NCBI GenBank assembly: GCA_964404765.1
Contig: CAYOLL010000092.1
Span: 1-23,585, forward strand
DNA from: CAYOLL01 sp964404765 [NCBI: uncultured Gemmatimonadota bacterium]
GTDB taxonomy: Bacteria > 4572-55
Reading direction: 5' to 3'
Length of the DNA stretch: 23,585 nt
Part shown: in pieces, positions 1 to 6,598 of the stretch
How positions within the stretch are numbered: the first letter of the stretch is position 1
Layout: each line of letters starts with the position of its first letter
The notes under the pieces: model-generated
Database searches by the model: none
The model's input: the letters and a program-made list of their open reading frames with translations, nothing else
What the model was told of the DNA's origin: nothing
Translations under genes and position numbers: made by a program

Positions 1-647
1 CTACGCGCCTGGAAGAAATTTTTTCTGCCGAAAATACGCCGGACATGGCAATTGCCGATGCGGTGCGGATCTCCATGTCAATTCCGCTATTTTTTACGGC
101 TAAAAAATTGAATGACTGTCACTATGTAGATGGCGGCGTGCTGAATAACTATCCGATTAAACTATTCGACCGCAGCCGTTTTGTTGAGACGGCGGCAAAT
201 GGACGTGACACCGTTTACTACAATCAAATGAATCAGGTAGTTAAAGACGGTCAATTTGTGTATAATCAGGAGACGCTGGGATTCCGGTTGGATTCGCGAC
301 AGGAAATTACGACTGTTTTGGGACAAACCACGCCGGTCCGGCATTCTATCGACCATTTTTTTGACTTTGCCTGGGCATTGGTCGAGACATTGATGGAAGC
401 GCAGCAAAGCCAGCATATTCACGAGGACGACTGGCACCGCACCATTTATATCGACACTTTGGGGGTCAAAACGACGGAATTCAATCTATCAAGCGAAAAG
501 AAAAAAGCGCTCATTGCGTCGGGTCGCAAAGGCGTGCTGGACTATTTTAAATGGTTTGATAGCGCTGCCGGCGCAGCCAATAAACCCGCAGTTGAACCGG
601 CTGCAAAGCCCCGCACGGGTAAGCGGGCCATGAGTCCAGCCAATTAG
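1..647 (+). CDS. Patatin-like phospholipase, C-terminal part (5' truncated by window edge)
   Basis: The reading frame is open from base 3 and has no start inside the window, so only the last ~214 residues are visible. The stretch TPDMAIADAVRISMSIPLFF followed by YVDGGVLNNYPI is the end of a patatin domain. In that family the DGG/DGA motif carries the catalytic aspartate of the Ser-Asp dyad and sits about 20 residues after a hydrophobic 'A-R-S-x-S-x-P' segment. The GxSxG nucleophile would lie upstream of the window. Patatin-like proteins are acyl hydrolases acting on membrane lipids. The last ~25 residues are rich in Ala, Pro and Lys and look like a disordered tail. The gene ends with TAG and is followed by a promoter for the next cluster, so it is likely a separate transcription unit. 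The family assignment is firm; the substrate is unknown. Confidence 0.85.
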   Translation, partial: TRLEEIFSAENTPDMAIADAVRISMSIPLFFTAKKLNDCHYVDGGVLNNYPIKLFDRSRFVETAANGRDTVYYNQMNQVVKDGQFVYNQETLGFRLDSRQEITTVLGQTTPVRHSIDHFFDFAWALVETLMEAQQSQHIHEDDWHRTIYIDTLGVKTTEFNLSSEKKKALIASGRKGVLDYFKWFDSAAGAANKPAVEPAAKPRTGKRAMSPAN

Positions 648-694
648 GGTTGCGTACTCTCTAACTTCGGTTTTAGTTTGATCTTGAATTTTTC

Positions 695-723
695 TTGACA
701 AACTTTTGTTAATAGCGTAATCT
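695..723 (+). promoter_or_regulatory. Sigma70-type promoter for the DUF4388/roadblock-like cluster
   Basis: TTGACA at 695-700 is a perfect consensus -35 box. It is followed by a 17-bp spacer and TAATCT at 718-723 as the -10 box, in an A+T-rich stretch about 50 bp after the end of the patatin-like gene. Transcription would start near 730, ahead of the DUF4388 gene. This rests on sequence match only. Confidence 0.55.
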
Positions 724-850
724 TGTTTACAGGTCCAAACATTTTTTATCTTAAACTCCGAAAAGCCTAAAGTTACCCTGGATTTTTCGTGATTTTGTGG
801 CAACGAATAATTCAGGTTACAAGCGACGCTCAAACATTCGCGCCTCTACT

Positions 851-1711
851 ATGCAAATCGACGCAGTACTCGAAGAATTTACACTTTTAGAGCTTATCCA
901 TACGGCTGTAAATTATCAGAAAACCGGTGTTTTTAAATATGAAACAGCCGCCGGCGATATCGCGGAAATTTATCTTGAACACGGCAATATTGTTCATGCC
1001 AAATCCGGTCAGATCGAAGGTGAAGATTTACTGGTTGATCTTTTTTTTCGGGATCATGGCCGGTTGAGTTTTAAAGCTGATGTAACCACAAATGCGCGCA
1101 CGATTTATAGCGACAGCCTGGAGTTGATCATCACCTACGCCGAACGGGTTGATGACGCCCGCAAAATTGAGCGGGAACTGCCGGAAGTGGATACGATTCT
1201 GGTTCGCTCGCCGCGGCCTGAAAAAGGTATGGCCCAGATTGATATAACGCTTGATCAATGGCAAGTTTTGTCTTTGGCAAACGGGTACCGCAGTATTCGA
1301 GATATCATACATGATAGCGGTAAGGGCGACGCGCTTATTAAAGAGATGCTGGTGTATCTGATTGAGCACGGTCTGCTGGTCAATCCAAAAGCGATAAAGA
1401 ACGAGCTACAGCAAGTCATAGATCATCTGAATATGTTATTGCAAGCCTGCCGGGTTCAGATTGTTCACGGCGCTTTGTGGGATGATCTGATCCGGCATAC
1501 GCTGGAAAAAGCCCCGGAGAATCTGACGGCTCAGCACGTCGTTTTTGAGAACGATTTGTTGGCTTTACGTCGGGACGCCGTGCTTATTTGTAACAAGCAG
1601 GATGTTGAGAGCTTTTATAAAAGCGTTAAAAATGCGCTGTTGGTCCAAGGCATTCGCGAATATGGACAAGCGTTGATGCGTCATAAATTAGCTGTTTTGG
1701 GGATGGATTGA
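851..1711 (+). CDS. DUF4388 (PatA-N-like) domain protein
   Basis: The N-terminal ~110 residues match the DUF4388 pattern seen in PatA-like regulatory proteins: 'LEEFTLLELIHTAVNYQKTG' leads into a strand pair, then 'IYLEHGNIVHAKSGQIEGED' and 'LLVDLFFRDHGRLSFK'. The middle (roughly residues 130-185) resembles a winged-helix-like segment ('LDQWQVLSLANGYRSIRDI'), and the C-terminal third is helical. The protein has no signal peptide or membrane segment, so it is probably cytoplasmic. DUF4388 proteins are usually signalling or scaffold proteins; no catalytic residues are visible. The start at ATG 851 was chosen because the family normally begins just before this domain. An in-frame GTG at 797 would add 18 residues; neither start has a clear ribosome-binding site. 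It is the first gene of a three-gene same-strand cluster behind the promoter at 695-723. Confidence 0.75.
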   Translation: MQIDAVLEEFTLLELIHTAVNYQKTGVFKYETAAGDIAEIYLEHGNIVHAKSGQIEGEDLLVDLFFRDHGRLSFKADVTTNARTIYSDSLELIITYAERVDDARKIERELPEVDTILVRSPRPEKGMAQIDITLDQWQVLSLANGYRSIRDIIHDSGKGDALIKEMLVYLIEHGLLVNPKAIKNELQQVIDHLNMLLQACRVQIVHGALWDDLIRHTLEKAPENLTAQHVVFENDLLALRRDAVLICNKQDVESFYKSVKNALLVQGIREYGQALMRHKLAVLGMD

Positions 1712-1779
1712 AACAGGAAACAGGTGGATAGACTGTAGGCTTTTAAGCTGTAGGATAACAGCCTAAATGGAAGTATAAA

Positions 1780-2118
1780 ATGGTTGAAGAGCATATTTAT
1801 CAATTAGCGGATCGCCTGATTAGTCTAAATGAAGTTGTTGGCTGCGGCATTACAGATCAATTTAGCGGCACACAAGTGACTGAGTTAGGTGATTTTACGG
1901 ATGTTGATCATGAGATAGCTGATTTATGGGGCTCTTTGGGCCAGGTTATTGCCCAAAAACTGCATCAGCCTTTAACGAATGTTATGGCCCGCGGCGAAAT
2001 ATGTAAGATTATTATTTTTCCTAAAAGCAGCCGGTTTATTTGTGGTAAAATCGCCCGGGCAGAGACGGCCTGGAAAATTGCCGCGCGCATGGAACCGCTG
2101 ATAAAAGCAATGAGCTGA
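1780..2118 (+). CDS. Small roadblock/LC7-like protein
   Basis: This is a 112-residue soluble protein. Its layout suits the roadblock/LC7 (MglB-like) fold: a first helix ('QLADRLISLNEVVGCGITD'), a strand-turn containing 'FSGTQVTELGDF', a long central helix ('EIADLWGSLGQVIAQKL'), two strands ('EICKIIIFPKSSRFICGKI') and a final helix ('TAWKIAARMEPLIKAM'). Its length is typical for the family. Roadblock proteins dimerise and often regulate Ras-like GTPases such as MglA; no GTPase gene is in the window. The gene follows the DUF4388 gene by 68 bp and ends 4 bp before the next start, so cotranscription with the next gene is very likely. The assignment is by fold pattern rather than by strong sequence identity, so it is tentative. 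Confidence 0.5.
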   Translation: MVEEHIYQLADRLISLNEVVGCGITDQFSGTQVTELGDFTDVDHEIADLWGSLGQVIAQKLHQPLTNVMARGEICKIIIFPKSSRFICGKIARAETAWKIAARMEPLIKAMS

Positions 2119-2122
2119 CATT

Positions 2123-2719
2123 ATGGTTATTAATGAGTTACTAAAAAAAGCAACGTTAGCCCAGGCCGCTTTTTTTGTGCCATCCAATTCTTTTGTCGCC
2201 TCCCACTTCGTTAGTCAGCATTTTGATAAGCAACAAATTGACAGTATCTGTTTAGTGGCGCAACAAACCCGCCTGACCGTGCGTGAGCGCAAATTGGGCG
2301 AATACGATTTTTTTTATGCCACTGTGGGCAACTATCGTTTATTGTTGCAATGGATTGAGTACGGCATGTTAGGCTTTTTGTTTGACGAGTCGTCCGGCAT
2401 GCCGCTGGTCTTGGATACGGTGCACTCTATTTCGGCACAATTTGAGGCCAGTTTCCGTGAAGACATCTTAATTCAGCATCAACATGACGCGGTATTGGAA
2501 AAATATGAAAAAATGAAGGCGCAGGTCAATGAGGCAATGGGTCCAATGGGCGTTGAGCTCATCGAAACTTTGGTCAAAGAAATGCGCATCAATGTGAATG
2601 ATCCCCTGCCGGATGAACTTAGCAAATTGGCTGCCCGGATCGACCAATCCGCCCGTTTGATCATCGGCCCAAGCCGCACAAACGAACTCATCGAAAGAAT
2701 AAAAAAGGCGTTATTCTGA
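2123..2719 (+). CDS. Uncharacterised protein of the DUF4388/roadblock cluster
   Basis: I do not recognise a named family for this 198-residue protein. It begins 4 bp after the stop of the small roadblock-like gene. Residues ~1-110 alternate strands and helices, and the segment 'YDFFYATVGNYRLLLQWIEY' followed by 'GMLGFLFDESSGMPLVLD' could be a divergent roadblock-like half. A polar, probably coiled helix follows ('HQHDAVLEKYEKMKAQVNEA'). The C-terminal ~65 residues ('MGPMGVELIETLVKEM' to 'GPSRTNELIERIKKALF') recall helical C-terminal domains of bacterial signalling proteins. They also resemble the tail of the first gene in this cluster, in which an 'L-x-x-L...SF/ELI-x-x-I/V-K-x-AL' pattern recurs. 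No signal peptide or membrane segment is visible. The function is inferred only from company: a partner in a small regulatory complex. Confidence 0.6.
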   Translation: MVINELLKKATLAQAAFFVPSNSFVASHFVSQHFDKQQIDSICLVAQQTRLTVRERKLGEYDFFYATVGNYRLLLQWIEYGMLGFLFDESSGMPLVLDTVHSISAQFEASFREDILIQHQHDAVLEKYEKMKAQVNEAMGPMGVELIETLVKEMRINVNDPLPDELSKLAARIDQSARLIIGPSRTNELIERIKKALF

Positions 2720-2801
2720 GTTATTCACAAAGTTTAACGCAATACCTCGCATTAGCTGAAATTTCGAGATGGTTTTTAAAAAATAAGAAGCGTCGATGAA
2801 A

Positions 2802-2930
2802 TACAGAATAACACCAATATTGTCATGGCGAGCCGTTTCTGCGAAGCCATCTCGTGAATCAAGCCGGGGTTGCTTCGTCGCAAAAAAAGCTCCTCGCAAT
2901 GACGCGCAGAAATACGAAAATAATTTTATC
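2802..2930. repeat. ~130-bp palindromic MITE-like element, copy 1
   Basis: This is an imperfect palindrome whose outer ends read ACAGAATAA... and ...AATAATTTTAT. The inner arms are GTCATGGCGAG (2821-2831) and CTCGCAATGAC (2893-2903), with further paired blocks CTGCGAAGCCATC and ATTGCTTCGTCGC-like sequence inside. It is nearly identical, over more than 85 bp, to the reverse complement of 14004-14133. It encodes no protein. The GTCATTGCGAG...GAAGCAATC type of repeat is widespread as dispersed non-autonomous elements in bacterial genomes. Confidence 0.85.
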
Positions 2931-2940
2931 CAATTACTTA

Positions 2941-3154
2941 TAAGTGACTATAAACGAATGCTTGAAACTTCGATGCAGTCCCCATGCGGTTTTTTGTGTG
3001 AAAAAGTTCAATAGATTCATTTATTGTTATTTACATAAGTCAATATAAACCAAATTTTTCAACTTTTTAGCATAGACCCTAAGGGTTTAATTGGTTGAAC
3101 CTCTTGAGGTTATGCGTAAACAAAACCCTTAGGGTCTTTGTTTATAGTCACTTA
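2941..3154. repeat. Composite inverted-repeat region with 15-bp ends and an internal hairpin
   Basis: The region is bounded by a perfect 15-bp inverted repeat: TAAGTGACTATAAAC at 2941-2955 and its reverse complement at 3140-3154. A third, two-mismatch copy (TAAGTCAATATAAAC) lies at 3036-3050. Between 3074 and 3137 is a second perfect 15-bp inverted repeat, AGACCCTAAGGGTTT against AAACCCTTAGGGTCT. Its loop holds another small palindrome, AACCTC-TT-GAGGTT (3098-3111). No plausible gene lies in the 2720-3221 gap apart from these repeats and the preceding MITE-like element. The hairpin could stop transcription from the upstream cluster before the enzyme gene at 3222. Confidence 0.7.
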
Positions 3155-3221
3155 CTGTTTCGTCCAACTGTAGTAGAATGCGACGACCATGATTAACTAA
3201 CCTGGTCAGGGAGAATGTGTT

Positions 3222-4040
3222 ATGATGAAATCTCAGCAAACGCATGCGGAGGCATTCCGCGCGTTGCACGACGTAAATGCGCCCACGTTGCTACTGCCAA
3301 ACGCCTGGGACGCCGCCAGCGCTCAACTGATCGCCCAATGGGGCGGCAAAGCTGTTGCTACAACCAGCGCCGGTGTTTCGTGGGCACATGGCTTTCCCGA
3401 TGGAGAGCGCCTGCCGCATATAGCGCACTTGGCCGCGATTAGGGAAATCACTCGGATTGTCGCTATTCCGGTCACCGTCGATGTCGAAAGCGGCTATTCC
3501 AACGACCCGAATGTTGTGGTAAACTTTGTTTCTGATATGATTGAAGCTGGAGCCGTTGGAATAAACATTGAGGATGGCATATCGCCGCCCGATTTGTTCG
3601 CAGCCAAGATAACTGCTGTAAGGGCTTTAGCCAGGAAAATGGGCATCGATTTGTTTATTAATGCTCGAACCGACGTTTATTTGCGAGGGTTGGCGTCGCC
3701 CGACAATGCTATGCGGGAGACAATCGAAAGGGCGCGGCTATATAAAAATGCGGGCGCAGACGGGATATTCGTTCCCGGGCTTGCCAATCTTGTTGAGATG
3801 CGCGAAATTGCCGCCGCCGTTCAACTGCCGCTCAATATTATGGCGCTGCCTGGAATAGCTTCCGTGCGAACATTAGCGGAGCATGGCGTTCGCCGAATCA
3901 GCGTTGGCGCCGCCTTACATCAGGCAACGCTGGCTGCAGCAAAAAAAGCGGTCAGAGAAATTTTTGATGCCGGGCATTTTGATGCCATGTTTGCAGAATC
4001 CATTGATTACAATGAGATGAACGCGCTATTTAGCCGGTAA
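3222..4040 (+). CDS. Isocitrate lyase / PEP mutase superfamily protein
   Basis: This is a 272-residue TIM-barrel enzyme of the phosphoenolpyruvate mutase/2-methylisocitrate lyase superfamily. Diagnostic segments are 'LLLPNAWDAASAQLIAQWGG' near the N-terminus, the metal-binding strand 'IPVTVDVESGYS' (Asp87, Glu89), 'AGAVGINIEDG' (~109-119) and 'LFINARTDVYLRG' (~144-156). The KKCGH catalytic loop of true isocitrate lyases is absent. That places it in the smaller PEP-mutase-like branch, whose members cleave or form C-C or C-P bonds in oxoacids and are mostly uncharacterised. The length is normal for that branch. The ATG at 3222 is preceded by AGGGAGAA at a good distance; a second ATG follows directly. 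It appears monocistronic, flanked by repeats upstream and by unrelated membrane proteins downstream. The exact substrate cannot be read from the sequence. Confidence 0.85.
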   Translation: MMKSQQTHAEAFRALHDVNAPTLLLPNAWDAASAQLIAQWGGKAVATTSAGVSWAHGFPDGERLPHIAHLAAIREITRIVAIPVTVDVESGYSNDPNVVVNFVSDMIEAGAVGINIEDGISPPDLFAAKITAVRALARKMGIDLFINARTDVYLRGLASPDNAMRETIERARLYKNAGADGIFVPGLANLVEMREIAAAVQLPLNIMALPGIASVRTLAEHGVRRISVGAALHQATLAAAKKAVREIFDAGHFDAMFAESIDYNEMNALFSR

Positions 4041-4156
4041 TTATTTTCTTTGTAAATGAGCATGGTTTTTACCGTGAAAAAGCGAGGAACTCAGAAGCTG
4101 CTATTATTTGTGAGGCTCTGAATTTCTCAGACAAAATCTAAAACCGGTACACCCTA

Positions 4157-4513
4157 ATGATCACAGATCTTTTGGATCCCATGCAGAAAATTTGGTATAT
4201 TTTTATGCACAACTGGTTCCTGGTGATTGGCGCCGTGAGTCTGTGGGGAACTTTTATTTTGTTAGCGCTGATTGCCCGACGATACGAACTGGTTTTCCAT
4301 AGGCCTACCAAGTGGCAGTATATGTTAATTGCGCCGTCCGGAATTTTGATTTATGCGGTATTGCTGACGTTGGCCTATACCCAGGGCAAGGTGATTATGC
4401 CCATTTCCCAGCGCTGGGTAGCTTATATTGCTTTTTTAATGTCTGGTGTCCTTTCGCTTGGCGGCGCCTTGCAGTTTATGCATTTAATTTTGCCGGCGCT
4501 CAAGAAGGGTTAA
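4157..4513 (+). CDS. Small three-helix membrane protein A
   Basis: The 118-residue protein has three strong hydrophobic segments: about 19-42 ('WFLVIGAVSLWGTFILLALI'), 54-74 ('MLIAPSGILIYAVLLTLAYT') and 85-112. A basic loop ('ARRYELVFHRPTKWQ') after the first helix suggests that this loop is cytoplasmic. I recognise no family and no cofactor-binding pattern. The next gene starts one base after this stop, so the two are translationally linked and probably form one complex. The ATG at 4157 lacks a strong ribosome-binding site; Met9 is an alternative start. The function is unknown. Confidence 0.65.
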   Translation: MITDLLDPMQKIWYIFMHNWFLVIGAVSLWGTFILLALIARRYELVFHRPTKWQYMLIAPSGILIYAVLLTLAYTQGKVIMPISQRWVAYIAFLMSGVLSLGGALQFMHLILPALKKG

Positions 4514-4514
4514 C

Positions 4515-4859
4515 ATGGAAATCAACATTATTCAGGAAATTCTGTTTGCCCTTGGGATCTTGCTATTTACAGCCAGCCTGGTTTTTGTTGGCGTCATCAT
4601 GCGGTTGTTGCTGCGGATGATTCATTCGGAATCGTTTATGTGGGTATTGCCATTAATTGCTTCTTTTTTTGTGCTTATCTTCGGACTTTTCCATTTTCAC
4701 ACCACGATTTCCTATATTAAACCCCAAATCACCCCACGCGAATATGAACTGATCCGACAGTATTTTAAAATCCAGTTTTTTGGCTCGATTGCCTTGTTTA
4801 TTTCCGGCTTATTGGCGCTGATAGCCAGCGCCAGCTATTTTTGGAAAACGACGCATTAA
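4515..4859 (+). CDS. Small three-helix membrane protein B
   Basis: This 114-residue partner of the preceding gene also has three hydrophobic segments: about 7-31 ('EILFALGILLFTASLVFVGV'), 41-62 ('MWVLPLIASFFVLIFGLFHF') and 88-108 ('FFGSIALFISGLLALIASAS'). Its start codon lies one base after the stop of the first membrane gene, with AAGGG just upstream, typical of translational coupling. His residues next to the second helix ('FHFHTTISY') could be noted, but no known heme or metal motif is formed. The two proteins are similar in size and helix number, so they may be distant paralogues forming a heteromer. I cannot name a family. The downstream gene is a substrate-binding protein 70 bp away. 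Confidence 0.65.
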   Translation: MEINIIQEILFALGILLFTASLVFVGVIMRLLLRMIHSESFMWVLPLIASFFVLIFGLFHFHTTISYIKPQITPREYELIRQYFKIQFFGSIALFISGLLALIASASYFWKTTH

Positions 4860-4928
4860 TCGCATATTTACGGACCCTCGCTTCTGAATAATCCAAATTA
4901 GGTTTGATCACTGAAACAAAGGCTAACT

Positions 4929-6581
4929 ATGAAAGCGGCGCAATCTCTTTTTCGTTGCACAATCGGTCGTGTTGTTACAATACTTCTAAGCGCAGGCCTC
5001 CTTTTTTCAGCCAGTTGTGGGAAAAAAGACGCGGCTTCCAGTCAGAAAACAGGGCGCAGCGACAATGCTGTTGTTATTACACTGGGCAGTGATGTAGACG
5101 CCCTTAACCCGGTCATTTCCACATTTACCGATTCCGGTGATATTACCGATTTAATGCTGCTCTACCTGATTGAATATGACGACCATTTTCGGATTCGCAC
5201 GACAGACCGCCGTCCGTGCTTGGCCGAGTCCTGGCGGTTTGCCGACGATTACCTGAGTCTTTCCCTGACGCTGCGGCCGGATGTACGTTGGTCTGACGGC
5301 ACTCCGGTGACCGCCAAGGATGTTAAATTTACCTATCAAAAACTGATTGATCCCATTGTCGGTTATAAAAATAGTCACAGTTTTGACTTTGTTAAAGACT
5401 GTGTTATTGTCAGCGATTACGAAGTGGAGTTTCATTTCAAAGAAGTCTATGCGTCCATGCTGGATGACATCAACTTTCAGCCCTTGCCCCAACACGTTTT
5501 TGGCGAGATCAGCGGCAGCGAATTTCTAAACCATCCTTACAAGGATAATCCAAGCATAGTCAACGGTCAGTTTCGCTTTGAAAAATGGGTGCATGGTCAA
5601 CAAATTGAACTGGTCCAGAACGCTAATTATAGTCTAAAAAAGCCGCATATAGAGCGAATTATTTTTAAAATTATTCCGGAGATGACGATTCGGCTTTCCA
5701 ATCTGAATTCCGGTGATGTCGATATTGTGCGTAACCTGCGCCCCGAAGATGTTGAAAGCATTAAGAAGACCACCTCACACGTCTATATTTTAAGCTATCC
5801 AAGCATGTCCTTCGACTTTATCAGTTGGTATGGTAAAGACCCGCTTTTTAACAGCGTCAAAATACGAAATGCCATGACGCTGGCAATTAATCGGCCGCAA
5901 ATTGTGGGGACGCTACTGCAAGGTTATGGACAGGAATGTATTGGCCCCGTCCATCCCTCACACGAAGACATCTATAATCCGAATCTGAAACCGCTGCCCT
6001 ACGCGCCCGATTCGGCCAAAGCCATCTTAGCCGAGGCTGGCTGGCAGGACGGCAACGGGGACGGCATTCTTGAGCGCGATGGTCAGAAATTTGAATTCAC
6101 GCTAAAAACAAGCCTGAGCGACCCAACCCGAACGGATGCCGTGACCATGATTCAGGCGGATCTGAAAAAAATCGGGGTTAATGTTATTCTGGAACGTGTA
6201 GAAACCGCTGTCTTGCTGGAGCAGCTTGAACAGGGTCAATTTCAGGCGGCATTGTCCGGGTATCGGATGGGTGTCGTCAATGATCCTTCCGTTATTTGGC
6301 ATTCAAAAGCAATTCAAGATGGCTTCAATGTTTTTCAATATGCCAGCCCGACGGTCGATTCGCTGATTGATTTGGGGCGCAAGACGCTGGATAAGGATGC
6401 CGCCCGTAAAATATGGTATCACTTTCAGGAAGCATTGTATGCGGATCAACCGGCCACCTTTATGTTTGTTCGCTATAATCTCGATGTCGTTAATAAGCGC
6501 GTGCAAGGCATTCGCACCTGGCCTTTCGGAATCTATTACGATGTGTGTGACTGGACAATCCAATCCCCCGATCAACTCTAA
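4929..6581 (+). CDS. ABC transporter substrate-binding lipoprotein, family 5 (oligopeptide type), copy 1
   Basis: This is a 550-residue extracytoplasmic solute-binding protein of the SBP_bac_5 family (DppA/OppA/NikA type). The N-terminus carries a hydrophobic signal ending in LLFSASC, with Cys30 as the likely lipidated residue; the lipobox is acceptable but not classical. Family landmarks follow: 'DVDALNPVISTFTDSGDI', 'PCLAESWRF', 'LTLRPDVRWSDGTPVTAKDV', 'FTYQKLIDP' and 'VKIRNAMTLAINRPQIV'. There is also a Ca-loop-like insert 'DGNGDGILERDG', common in this family. It would deliver peptides or similar ligands to an ABC permease. The start ATG 4929 has AAAGG upstream. A paralogue follows after only 17 bp; permease and ATPase genes are not in the window, so the transporter is encoded elsewhere or shared. 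Confidence 0.92.
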   Translation: MKAAQSLFRCTIGRVVTILLSAGLLFSASCGKKDAASSQKTGRSDNAVVITLGSDVDALNPVISTFTDSGDITDLMLLYLIEYDDHFRIRTTDRRPCLAESWRFADDYLSLSLTLRPDVRWSDGTPVTAKDVKFTYQKLIDPIVGYKNSHSFDFVKDCVIVSDYEVEFHFKEVYASMLDDINFQPLPQHVFGEISGSEFLNHPYKDNPSIVNGQFRFEKWVHGQQIELVQNANYSLKKPHIERIIFKIIPEMTIRLSNLNSGDVDIVRNLRPEDVESIKKTTSHVYILSYPSMSFDFISWYGKDPLFNSVKIRNAMTLAINRPQIVGTLLQGYGQECIGPVHPSHEDIYNPNLKPLPYAPDSAKAILAEAGWQDGNGDGILERDGQKFEFTLKTSLSDPTRTDAVTMIQADLKKIGVNVILERVETAVLLEQLEQGQFQAALSGYRMGVVNDPSVIWHSKAIQDGFNVFQYASPTVDSLIDLGRKTLDKDAARKIWYHFQEALYADQPATFMFVRYNLDVVNKRVQGIRTWPFGIYYDVCDWTIQSPDQL

Positions 6582-6598
6582 ATTATGCAGGTATCCTT

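Noticed and set aside
489-833. Minus-strand 114-residue reading frame over the patatin end and promoter
   Set aside because: It overlaps a clear coding region and a strong promoter and shows no protein-like pattern.
2796-3014. Possible 72-residue protein over the repeat region
   Set aside because: It translates the palindromic element and has no start signal; the same DNA recurs as a non-coding repeat at 14004-14133.
3152-3179. TTACTG-N16-TAGAAT as promoter of the PEP mutase-like gene
   Set aside because: The -35 match is poor and half of it lies inside the repeat end; too weak to list.
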